The notes under the pieces are model-generated. The model made no database searches. It was not told the origin of the DNA and was given only the letters and a program-made list of their open reading frames with translations. The position numbers were made by a program, and so were the translations under genes. Of a stretch of 64,000 bases of DNA, positions 8,951 through 16,817 are shown one piece after another. Position 1 is the stretch's first letter. Each line of letters opens with the position of its first letter. Source of the stretch: Paenacidovorax monticola (lineage in GTDB: Bacteria; Pseudomonadota; Gammaproteobacteria; Burkholderiales; Burkholderiaceae_C); the NCBI RefSeq assembly GCF_014489595.1, contig NZ_CP060790.1, positions 2,294,001 through 2,358,000 on the forward strand. The letters run 5' to 3'.

Positions 8951-9567
8951 GACTTGGCTCCCACCGGCGGCTGGCCGGCCTGCTTGGAGCCATAGGCGGT
9001 GCCCCAGCCCCAGACCTCGGCGCCCTTGCCACGCTGCACCACGCGATTGCGGAAGATGTCGGCCACCACGTCGCCGTCGCCGGCCAGCAGCGCCTTGGTC
9101 GAGCACATCTCGGCGCAGGCGGGCAGCTTGCCCTCGGCCAAGCGGTTGCGCCCGTACTTCTCGAACTCGGCCTGGCTGCCATGCTCCTCGGGGCCGCCAG
9201 CGCAGAAGGTGCACTTGTCCATCTTGCCGCGCACGCCGAAGGTGCCCTGCGAAGGGAACTGCGGCGCGCCGAACGGGCAGGCGTAGCTGCAGTAGCCGCA
9301 GCCGATGCACACATCCTTGTCGTGCAGCACCACGCCTTCGTCGGTGCGGTAGAAGCAGTTGACGGGGCACACGGCCATGCAGGGTGCATCGCTGCAGTGC
9401 ATGCAGGCGACCGAGATGGACTTTTCGCCGGGAACGCCGTCATTGAGCGTGACCACGCGGCGGCGGTTCACGCCCCAGGGTACCTCGTGCTCGTTCTTGC
9501 AGGCCGTGACGCAGCCGTTGCACTCGATGCAGCGTTCCGCGTCGCAGATGAATTTCATTCGTGCCAT
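8947..9567 (-). CDS. Formate dehydrogenase beta subunit, four-cluster ferredoxin (Fdh3B type)
   Basis: A 206-residue iron-sulfur subunit that relays electrons from the catalytic alpha subunit to cytochrome b. Four 4Fe-4S binding blocks can be read: C-I-E-C-N-G-C near residue 15; C-M-H-C...C-M-A-V-C near 55; C-I-G-C-G-Y-C near 90; and a C-terminal C-T-F-C block completed by C-A-E-M-C. No C-terminal transmembrane anchor is visible, unlike E. coli FdnH, so it should be held by the alpha and gamma subunits. It begins 18 bases after the alpha-subunit stop and overlaps the downstream lipoprotein gene by four bases. Confidence 0.93.
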   Translation of the reverse strand: MARMKFICDAERCIECNGCVTACKNEHEVPWGVNRRRVVTLNDGVPGEKSISVACMHCSDAPCMAVCPVNCFYRTDEGVVLHDKDVCIGCGYCSYACPFGAPQFPSQGTFGVRGKMDKCTFCAGGPEEHGSQAEFEKYGRNRLAEGKLPACAEMCSTKALLAGDGDVVADIFRNRVVQRGKGAEVWGWGTAYGSKQAGQPPVGAKS

Positions 9568-9585
9568 GGTGTCTCCTTGCGCCCG

Positions 9586-12554
9586 TTAGGCACGTTCCAC
9601 GTTGCAGATCGTGGTCTTGGTTTCCTGCATCATGGTGACGCTGTCGTAGCCATAGGTGGTGGCGGTGTTCACGGCCTCGCCGCGCACCAGCGGGGCCGCG
9701 CCCTGCGGGTAGTAGGCCAGCAGGTCCTGCCCCTGCCAGCGGCCCGAGAAGTGGAAGGGCATCCAGCAGGTGTCGGGCCCCACGCGCTCGGTCACCAGGG
9801 CCTGCACATTGAGGCGCGCGCCCGTGGGGCTCAGCAGCCACACGCGGTCGCCGTTGCGGATGCCCCGGTCGGCCGCCGCCTTGGGGTTGATCTCGACGAA
9901 CGACTCCTGCTGCAGCTCGGCCAGCCAGGGGTTGGAGCGCGTTTCTTCCCCGCCGCCCTCGTACTCGACCAGGCGGCCGGACGACAGGATCAGCGGGAAC
10001 TTCTCGGAGACCTTGTCGGCCACGTTCTTGTCCTGGACCGACTTGTACAGCGTGGGCAGGCGCCAGAAGGCCTGCTTGTCCGCGTGCGTGGGGTACTTGG
10101 CGACCAGGTCCGGGCGCGTGCCGTACAGCGGCTCGCGGTGCTGCGGGATCGGGTCGGGGAAGTTCCACACCACGGCGCGCGCCTTGGCGTTGCCGAACGG
10201 ATGGCAGCCGTGCACCTTCATGGTCACGCGGATGATGCCGCCCGAGGGATCAGTCTTCCAGTTCTTGCCCTCTGCCGCCTTCTTCTCTGCATCGGTGAGG
10301 TCGTCCCACCAGCCCAGCTTCTTGAGCAGCACATGGTCGAACTCGGGGTAGCCCGTGGTGATGTCGGCGCCCAGCGAGTGCGAGCCGTCCTCGGCCAGCA
10401 GGTTCACGCCGTCCTTCTCCACGCCGAAATTGGCGCGGAAGTTGCCGCCACCATCCATCACGTGCTTGGAGGTGTCGTACAGGTTGGGCGAGCCCGGGTG
10501 CTTGAGTTCAGGCGTGCCGTAGCAGGGCCAGGGCAGGCCGAAGTAATCACCCGTGAGGTCGTAGCCGGTCTCCTTGTCCTTGCCGCCCTTGGCCTTGAGC
10601 GTCTTCACGTCGAACATCTGCATGTTCTTCATGTGGGCCTTCAGGCGCTCGGGGCTCTGGCCCGTGTAGCCGATGGTCCAGACGCACTTGTTGATCTCGC
10701 GCAGGATGTCCTCGATGACGGGCTCGTCCATGCCCTTCACCTTCTGCATCTTGTAGTTCTTGACCAGTTCCTTGTCGAAGCCCAGCTTCTGTGCGAACTG
10801 GTACATGATCATGTGGTCGGTGCGGCTCTCCCACAGCGGATCGATCACCTTCTCGCGCCACTGCAGCGAGCGGTTGGAGGCCGTGCACGAGCCGCTGGTC
10901 TCGAACTGCGTGGCCGCCGGCAGCAGGTACACCGCTCGGTTGGGGTTCAGGTCCTCGGGCTTGCCGGGCATGGCCGCCATGGCGGCCGTGGCCGACGGGT
11001 ACGGATCCACCACGACGAGCAGGTCCAGCTTGTCCATGGCGCGCTTCATCTCCAGCCCGCGCGTCTGCGAGTTGGGGGCATGGCCCCAGAAGAACACGCC
11101 GCGCAGGTTCGCGTCCTGGTCGATCAGCTCGTTCTTCTCGAGCACGCCGTCGATCCAGCGCGAGACCGTGATGCCGTTCTTGGTCATCATCGCGGGCGAA
11201 GCGTAGCGGCCCTTGACCCAGTCGAAGTCCACACCCCAGGTGGTGGCGAAATGCTTCCAGGCCCCTTCGGCCAGGCCGTAGTAGCCGGGCAGCGAGTCGG
11301 GGTTGGGCCCCACGTCGGTGGCGCCCTGCACGTTGTCATGGCCGCGGAAGATGTTGGTGCCACCGCCGCTCTTGCCTACATTGCCCAGTGCCAACTGCAG
11401 GATGCAGGAAGCGCGCACGATGGCGTTGCCGATGGTGTGCTGGGTCTGCCCCATGCACCAGACGATGGTGCCCGGGCTGTTCTCGTGCAGCAGGGTCGCC
11501 ACCTTGAGCACCTGCGCCTCGGGCACGCCGCAGGCCTCCTCGACCTTGTCGGGGGTCCACTTGGCGAGCACTTCCTCACGCACCTTGTCCATGCCGTAGA
11601 CGCGGTCGCGGAGGTACTGCTTGTCTTCCCAGCCGTTCTTGAAGATGTGGTACAGCACGCCGAACAGGAACGGAATGTCGGTGCCCGAGCGGATGCGCAC
11701 GTACTCGTCGGCCTTGGCGGCCGTGCGCGTGAAGCGCGGGTCCACCACGATCATCTTGCAGCCCGTCTCCTTGGCATGCAGCATGTGCAGCATGCTCACG
11801 GGTGGGCCTCGGCCGCGTTGGAGCCGATGTACAGAGCGACCTTGCTGTTCTGCATGTCGTTGTACGAATTGGTCATGGCGCCGTAGCCCCAGGTGTTGGC
11901 CACGCCCGCCACGGTGGTCGAGTGGCAGATGCGCGCCTGGTGGTCGCAGTTGTTCGTGCCCCAGAAGCTCACGAACTTGCGCAGCAGATAGGCCTGCTCG
12001 TTGTTGTGCTTGGACGAGCCCACGAAGTACACGCTGTCGGGGCCGCTGGCCTTGCGCAGCTCCATCATCTTGGCCGAGATCTCGTCAAGGGCCTGGTCCC
12101 AGCTGATGCGCTCGTACTTGCCGTTGACGAGCTTCATCGGGTAGCGCAGGCGGTATTCGCCGTGGCCGTGCTCACGCACCGACGCGCCCTTGGCGCAGTG
12201 GGAGCCGAGGTTGATGGGCGAATCGAACACGGGCTCCTGGCGCACCCAGACGCCGTTCTCGACCACGGCATCGACGGCGCAGCCCACGGAGCAGTGCGTG
12301 CACACCGTGCGCCGCACCTCGACCTTGCCACCGGCACCCGCCTTGGCGCCTTCGGCCGCGTTGGATTTCCTGACCAGCGTGAGCTGCGAGGCCGCCAGCC
12401 CCGCGCCCACCCCCAGGCCCGACCGGCGCAGGAACGCACGGCGGTCCATGGTGGGCAGGGCTTGCGACAGGCCACGGCGCAGGCTGTGGACGAACGAGGA
12501 CGGCGACTGGGCCGCCCCCTGCGAGGCGGGGGCTTCTTTCTTGGTGAGCAGCAT
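9586..12554 (-). CDS. Respiratory formate dehydrogenase alpha subunit (Tat-exported molybdo/tungsto-enzyme), frame broken at 11800-11802
   Basis: The catalytic subunit oxidising formate to CO2, about 989 residues after frame repair. A twin-arginine signal is present ([11 protein letters not shown] near residues 36-46), so it acts in the periplasm. A 4Fe-4S cluster site is formed by C85, C88, C92 and about C119. The metal ligand is Cys209 in A-R-I-C-H-S, where E. coli FdnG has selenocysteine. Bis-MGD-binding domains fill the rest. The frame breaks at a GGG run (11800-11802): one more G restores the conserved A-E-A-H-P-V-S-M-L. The TGA produced is not a selenocysteine codon, because the sequence after it is out of frame and the active-site Cys is elsewhere. 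Met36 is an alternative start. Confidence 0.9.
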
Positions 12555-12566
12555 GGTGTGCCCCGA

Positions 12567-12778
12567 TCAGAGTTGGGTGGTCTTGTAGTACTGCCGGACA
12601 TGGGCCGACAGATGGTAGCCGCCGCCGCGCTCCGGGGCGGGGCGCGCGCTCTCCTGCACCACGGCAGGCTCGCTCTCGGCGCGGGGCAGCACGGCCACGG
12701 CCGCCGCTGCGGCGCCGAGCGTGGCGGCACCCGTGAAGAACCCCTGCGGGACGATGGATTGGGCTGGCGGTCCTGCAT
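12567..12778 (-). CDS. Formate dehydrogenase region Tat-target small protein, frame broken at 12741-12744
   Basis: A small gene just upstream of the alpha subunit (12 bases apart). Read from the ATG at 12776-12778, it begins M-Q-D-R-Q-P and meets R-R-G at about residue 11. Inserting one base in the CCCC run at 12741-12744 (plus strand) converts the broken frame into R-R-G-F-F-T-G-A-A-T-L-G-A, a twin-arginine signal. It then runs to an aromatic tail ending H-V-R-Q-Y-Y-K-T-T-Q-L at the stop 12567-12569. The length is 212 bases, exactly one short of 71 codons. This matches the small Tat-signal protein family found at formate dehydrogenase loci. The role is unproven; assembly or export escort is the usual proposal. 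Confidence 0.72.
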
Positions 12779-12822
12779 GCGATGTCTCCAGGAAGCTGGC
12801 AGTTATGAAATGGCGTGCATAC

Positions 12823-12851
12823 AGTCTATTTCACCCAGCAGAGTGGCGCAA
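12823..12851 (-). promoter_or_regulatory. Sigma-70 type promoter for the respiratory formate dehydrogenase operon
   Basis: On the minus strand TTGCGC (12851-12846) and TAGACT (12828-12823) are separated by exactly 17 bases. The ATG of the small Tat protein lies 45 bases past the -10 box. This is the only gap larger than 65 bases within the formate block (12779-12942), so transcription of the respiratory genes can start here independently of the upstream NAD-linked enzyme. Spacing and hexamers are seen; activity is inferred. Confidence 0.5.
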
Positions 12852-12876
12852 TCCCACGCCGACCAATCCACTCGCC

Positions 12877-12915
12877 TTTTCATAGCATCTGACGCACTGC
12901 ACAAAAGCCCTGTGG
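12877..12915 (+). repeat. Dispersed intergenic repeat, copy 1
   Basis: A degenerate copy of a repeat of about 45 bases found at least seven times in the window. It is recognisable by a TTxATAGC start, then a CGC(A/T)(C/G) core, then a run ending near CTGTGGC. It lies in the spacer between the TorD-like gene and the respiratory formate dehydrogenase promoter. Confidence 0.45.
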
Positions 12916-12942
12916 CATGCCGCGCATCCGCGATGCCAAGGC

Positions 12943-13578
12943 CTAGTCCAGCATGTCGAAGCCCTGCGCCTCCACGGCCGCGAAGGCGCGCGTGAACTGC
13001 GCCACCGCCGCATAGAAGCGGGCCGCCGGATGCGCCTGCAGCGCATCGCACATCGCCCCCCACCAGGGCTGCAGGTGGGCCGAGAAGAAGGCACGCTGCC
13101 GCGTGAGATTGCACACGGCGGCATCGCCTCCCGCGATGAGGTAGCGCATGACTTCGCAGCCGTAGGCCACATGGTCCTCGGTTTCGGACATGGCCTCGCT
13201 GCGCGCCAGGCCCAGCTCCGCCAGGTCGTCGCGCAGGCGCACGAGCGGCTTCTCGTTCAGGAAGCCGCTCAGGTAGTGCGAGCCGTACAGGAACACCTCG
13301 GGCTTGCCCACGCCGCCGAACAGGCGGTCGTACTCGGCGGCGATGTCCGCATCGCCCTGGGCGCGCGCCGCGCCCACGAGCTGCTGCCACGGCTCCTGCA
13401 GAAAGGCGCCCGCCACGGGCGCCTCCGTCACGGCCACGCGCAGCAGGGCCAGCAGATCGGGCGCGGGCGGCGCGTAATAGAACTGGGCCAGCAGGCCATA
13501 GATCTCGGCGCGGGCGGTTTCCTCGTCCAGGGCCGATGTGGAGGGCGCGTTGCCCAGGGAGGCTTCGGAGAGGCTCAC
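12943..13578 (-). CDS. TorD/DmsD family molybdoenzyme chaperone
   Basis: A 211-residue, largely helical protein of the TorD-like cytoplasmic chaperone family. These proteins bind the Tat signal peptides of molybdoenzymes and hold them for cofactor insertion before export. Family features seen are E-I-Y-G-L-L-A-Q-F-Y near the N-terminus, E-Y-D-R-L-F-G-G and E-x-D-H-V-A-Y in the middle, and a helical C-terminal part. Translation appears to start at a GTG (13576-13578) that overlaps the stop of the upstream polyferredoxin gene (GTGA), implying coupling. Its client is most likely the Tat-exported alpha subunit encoded downstream. Confidence 0.85.
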   Translation of the reverse strand: MSLSEASLGNAPSTSALDEETARAEIYGLLAQFYYAPPAPDLLALLRVAVTEAPVAGAFLQEPWQQLVGAARAQGDADIAAEYDRLFGGVGKPEVFLYGSHYLSGFLNEKPLVRLRDDLAELGLARSEAMSETEDHVAYGCEVMRYLIAGGDAAVCNLTRQRAFFSAHLQPWWGAMCDALQAHPAARFYAAVAQFTRAFAAVEAQGFDMLD

Positions 13579-15674
13579 AGGTCGGTCACTTTCGTTTCGT
13601 TCTGCGCGGAATACAGGTCGATCACGCGGCAGTCGCCGCACATCTTCAGGCGCTCCAGCGCCTCGCCCTGGAACATGGGATGGCCCGCGAGCTTGCCCAG
13701 CATGGCCTCGATGGCCTTGAACGTGCCGAAAGGCTTGCCGCAACGCACGCAGCTCCAGGGCGCGGTCTCGTTCACCACGCGCGGCTGGTGGCGCTCGGGC
13801 GTGAGCAGCAGGCGCGGCACCAGGGCGATGGCGTCCTCGGGGCAGGTCTTCACGCACAGGCCGCACTGCACGCAGTTCTGTTCGATGAAGCGCAGCTGGG
13901 GCGCCTGCGGGTTGTCCTGCAGCGCACTGGCGGGGCAGGCGCTCACGCAGCTCAGGCACAGCGTGCAGGCGTCGCGGTTCACCTGCACGGTGCCCAGCGG
14001 CGCACCGGGCGGCAGGGGAATCGCCTCGGGCCGCTCGGAGGCGGGCAGCGGCGATTGCGCCGCGAGGTGCTCGATCGCCAGTTCCAGCGTGCTGCGCTTC
14101 TCGGGCGCGATCGCGAACCGCGCGCCCTGCGCCGGCACGCGCTGGCGCGTGGCGCCGAGCAGTTGCAGGTGGGCGTCGAGGTCCGTGGCCGTGCCTGCGC
14201 GCAGCAGGCGCAGGTGCGTGCCGGTGTAGCCCAGGCCGTGCAGCAGGGCCTGGGCGGTTTCCATCTGGGCCTGCAGGCCATCGAGGTACTGCGGCGCCTC
14301 CTCATCGGTGGCGAGCACCACGACCTGGCTCGCGCCATAGGCCACGGCCGCCAGCCACAGGTCGAGTCCCACGCTGGCCGTGTGCCACAGCGCCACGGGG
14401 ATCACGTTGGCGGGCACGCCGCGCGCCACGCCCAGGCGCGCGGCACGGCCTAGCTCCTGCACCAGGGCCTGGCCGCGCTCCTGGCTGTGCAGCAGCAGCA
14501 CGGCGTCCCGGCCGCCCGCGGCCACATAGGTGAACAGCAGCGTCTTGAACTTTTGCCCCTGGTCGGCCACGCGCGGGTAGGCATAGGCCAGCGCGCCCGT
14601 GGGGCACACGGTGGTGCAGGCGCCGCAGCCCACGCAGAGGTTCGGGTTCACCACGATGCGCTGGCGCGGCGCATCGCTCGCGATGGCCTCGGCCGAGCAG
14701 ATGTCCACGCAGGCCCGGCAGCCCACGGTGGTGTTGCGGCTGTGGGCGCAGAGCTTTTGCTTGTATTCGAAGAAGCGCGGCTTGTCGAACTCGCCCACGA
14801 GTTCGCGCAGGCGCAGCAGCGTCGCGAGTTCCGAGCCGTCCCAGCGGAAATAGCCCTGCGGCGGCGCGTGCTGCAAAAAGGTGGGCGTGGCATCGGGCGC
14901 GCGCAGGTCCAGCACCAGGTCGAAGCGCTCGCTCTGCACGGCGGCCGCACGGCCGAAGTCGATGGCGCCGGCCACGCCACAGGCCTTGACGCAGACGCGG
15001 TGGCTTTGGCATGCGGCCAGGTCCACCTGGTAGTCCAGGCCGATCGCGTTCTCTGGGCAGGCCTCCACGCAGGCGTTGCAGCGCGTGCACAGGTCCAGGT
15101 CGATGGGGTTGTCGGCGCGCCACTCCACATCGAAGGCGCCCAGCCAGCCTGCGAGCCCCGTGAGCCGCCCGCCCAGCACCGGGTAGCGGCGCTCCTGCGC
15201 GCCACCGGCCGCGCCGGGCCCCTGCGCGAATACCGTCACGTCGAGCACGTCGGCCACCAGCGCGGCCGCGCGCTCGGCGGCATCGACCGGGCCGATGATG
15301 AGCAGCCGGCCCGCGCTCTGGAAGCTGACCGTGGGCACGGGCTCGGGTTCGGGCAGGTGGGCCGCGGCGAGCAAGGCCGCGATCTTGGGGCCGGCCTGGC
15401 GGGCATCGCGGCTCCAGCCGCCGGTTTCGCGGATGTTGACGAAGCGCAGGGGCGCCACGGCGCCTTCGGTCTGCGCCGCCACTTCGCCGAACAGGCGCTG
15501 CTCCTGCGTGCACGCCACCACCACCTCGCCCGGCTGGCGCAGGGCCTGCTGGAAGGCGCCCGCCTCGCGCCGGCACAGCGTGGAGTGGAGCGTCAGCTCT
15601 TCATGAATCGCCGCGCCCAACGCCTTCGCGTCGAGGGGCATGGTCTGGTTGCAATCGCAGATCAGGGTGGGCAT
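13575..15674 (-). CDS. Polyferredoxin-like 4Fe-4S protein of the formate dehydrogenase locus
   Basis: A 699-residue cytoplasmic protein starting at the ATG 15672-15674 with the conserved C-D-C-N-Q-T-M-P-L-D opening. At least five ferredoxin-type cysteine blocks are visible: C-T-R-C-N-A-C, C-V-G-C-G-A-C, C-R-A-C-V-D-I-C, C-T-L-C-L-S-C and C-V-Q-C-G-L-C. There is also a C-terminal C-V-R-C...C-G-D-C pair of rubredoxin/zinc-ribbon type. Such genes accompany DUF3305/DUF3306 and TorD genes at proteobacterial formate dehydrogenase loci. A role in electron transfer or cofactor maturation is inferred and no reaction is established. The upstream DUF3306 frame runs into this gene without a stop codon. 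Confidence 0.85.
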   Translation of the reverse strand: MPTLICDCNQTMPLDAKALGAAIHEELTLHSTLCRREAGAFQQALRQPGEVVVACTQEQRLFGEVAAQTEGAVAPLRFVNIRETGGWSRDARQAGPKIAALLAAAHLPEPEPVPTVSFQSAGRLLIIGPVDAAERAAALVADVLDVTVFAQGPGAAGGAQERRYPVLGGRLTGLAGWLGAFDVEWRADNPIDLDLCTRCNACVEACPENAIGLDYQVDLAACQSHRVCVKACGVAGAIDFGRAAAVQSERFDLVLDLRAPDATPTFLQHAPPQGYFRWDGSELATLLRLRELVGEFDKPRFFEYKQKLCAHSRNTTVGCRACVDICSAEAIASDAPRQRIVVNPNLCVGCGACTTVCPTGALAYAYPRVADQGQKFKTLLFTYVAAGGRDAVLLLHSQERGQALVQELGRAARLGVARGVPANVIPVALWHTASVGLDLWLAAVAYGASQVVVLATDEEAPQYLDGLQAQMETAQALLHGLGYTGTHLRLLRAGTATDLDAHLQLLGATRQRVPAQGARFAIAPEKRSTLELAIEHLAAQSPLPASERPEAIPLPPGAPLGTVQVNRDACTLCLSCVSACPASALQDNPQAPQLRFIEQNCVQCGLCVKTCPEDAIALVPRLLLTPERHQPRVVNETAPWSCVRCGKPFGTFKAIEAMLGKLAGHPMFQGEALERLKMCGDCRVIDLYSAQNETKVTDL

Positions 15675-16252
15675 GGGGGTCGTGGCTGGCGGCGGGGCTG
15701 GCGTATCCTGGGGGAGCGCGCCGTCCGGTGCCTGCGGGCTGGGAACGGCTGTGCATAGGTGGGACTGTGCCACATCCACAGGCGCCAGCGCCGCCTCGCC
15801 CGCCGATGCCGCAGTGCCCTGCGGGGGTGTCGCAGGCGCGGGTTCGTCTTGCACCAGCCCCAGCGCGCGGGCGCTGGCCATTTCCTGGAGCAGCCGCGCG
15901 GGCAAGGGGGTGGGCTGGGTGTAGTCCTCGATGTAGATGTCGAGCCCATCCATCACGTTGAAATGCGGGTCCGCGAAGAGCTTCTTCATGGCGGCGTTGC
16001 GCACCTCGGGCGCCACGCCGCGCGCCACGAAGGGCGTGAAGTCGGACTGCGGCGTGAGCGCCTGTGCGTCCTGCAGCGTGGGTGGGGCGGCTCGGGGGCG
16101 GCGGGCTCCGCGGGTGCCGCCGTGGTGGGCACGGGCGCCACCGCTGCGGGAGGCACGGTGGGCGCGGGCGGACGCTCGGGCTCTTCCAGCGGCTTGCCCT
16201 GCTGCGCATCGAGCTTGCGGCGCGACCAGCGCCCAAGGAATCCGTCAGCCAT
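15675..16252 (-). CDS. DUF3306 domain protein, frame broken at 16084-16087, open into the next gene
   Basis: The start at 16252 gives M-A-D-G-F-L-G-R-W-S-R-R-K, the usual DUF3306 opening, followed by a Pro/Ala-rich linker. One base is missing from a GGGG run (16084-16087). Restoring it yields the conserved F-V-A-R-G-V-A-P-E-V-R-N and F-A-D-P-H-F-N-V-M-D-G-L-D core. The function of DUF3306 is unknown; it occurs only with this kind of formate dehydrogenase cluster. After the core the frame continues without a stop into the C-D-C-N polyferredoxin. The end given here is therefore the start of that gene and not a stop codon. Either the two are fused or a second indel hides the stop. The start overlaps DUF3305 by eight bases. 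Confidence 0.75.
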
Positions 16253-16805
16253 GGCCGCCTCCGCCGCCGCGCGGCTTTTCGGTGGAGACCGAGGCGGGGT
16301 TGCCGAAGCGGTCCGTGAGCGGACGGAAGCTGTCAGGCCGGCGCCGGCGCTTGGGTTCGGGCTGGTAATGCTCCTGGACGAAGGCCTGCACCCATTCCCG
16401 CACCGGGGCGGGCACGGGCACCTGGTCCACGTTCTCCTGCGCGTCGAGCCAGCGGCCCGCGTCGTGGTAACTCAGGCTCACATCGACGGGGCGCGCGAGC
16501 ATGTGGCCGTCGGCGCCAGGCTCCTCGTCCGGGCGCCAGTGCACGAACCAGCAGGGCGCGGGCGAGCTGAGGTTGAGGTGGTAGCCCTCCACGTCGTCAC
16601 GGAACAGCTCCACGGCGAAGGCAGGGAACAGCCAGCGCTCCTCGGCCCCGGTCTGCAGCAGCAGGCGCGGCGCGGTGCCGAACACGTCCTCGTGCGGCAC
16701 CACGTCGGCCAGGGTCCAGCGCCAGGGCTGCCAGCGGTTGTCGATGCGCTCGCGGCGCATGACCACGGCGACGGAAAGAGAGGGGCGGGACGGCATGCCC
16801 GCCAC
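16245..16805 (-). CDS. DUF3305 domain protein
   Basis: A 186-residue protein of the DUF3305 family, always found beside DUF3306 at respiratory formate dehydrogenase loci. The N-terminal part reads V-A-V-V-M-R-R-E-R-I-D-N-R-W-Q-P, typical of the family. The middle is rich in Trp and Phe (W-R-W, W-L-F-P, W-F-V-H-W-R). The C-terminus is basic, then Gly-rich. No cofactor-binding motif or membrane segment is seen. The biochemical role is unknown. It overlaps DUF3306 by eight bases and lies 12 bases after the stop of the NAD-linked alpha subunit, so the accessory genes appear to be transcribed with that enzyme. Confidence 0.85.
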   Translation of the reverse strand: MAGMPSRPSLSVAVVMRRERIDNRWQPWRWTLADVVPHEDVFGTAPRLLLQTGAEERWLFPAFAVELFRDDVEGYHLNLSSPAPCWFVHWRPDEEPGADGHMLARPVDVSLSYHDAGRWLDAQENVDQVPVPAPVREWVQAFVQEHYQPEPKRRRRPDSFRPLTDRFGNPASVSTEKPRGGGGGHG

Positions 16806-16817
16806 TGTACGCCGGAC

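Noticed and set aside
11796..11798. TGA in the formate dehydrogenase alpha gene as a selenocysteine codon
   Set aside because: The active-site position already holds Cys209, and sequence after the TGA is out of frame with the rest of the protein. A one-base loss in the adjacent GGG run explains the break.
9181..11886. A 901-codon plus-strand open frame opposite the respiratory formate dehydrogenase genes
   Set aside because: It is the antisense shadow of GC-rich coding sequence: composition is dominated by H, A, R, G, V and L, with no recognisable domain.
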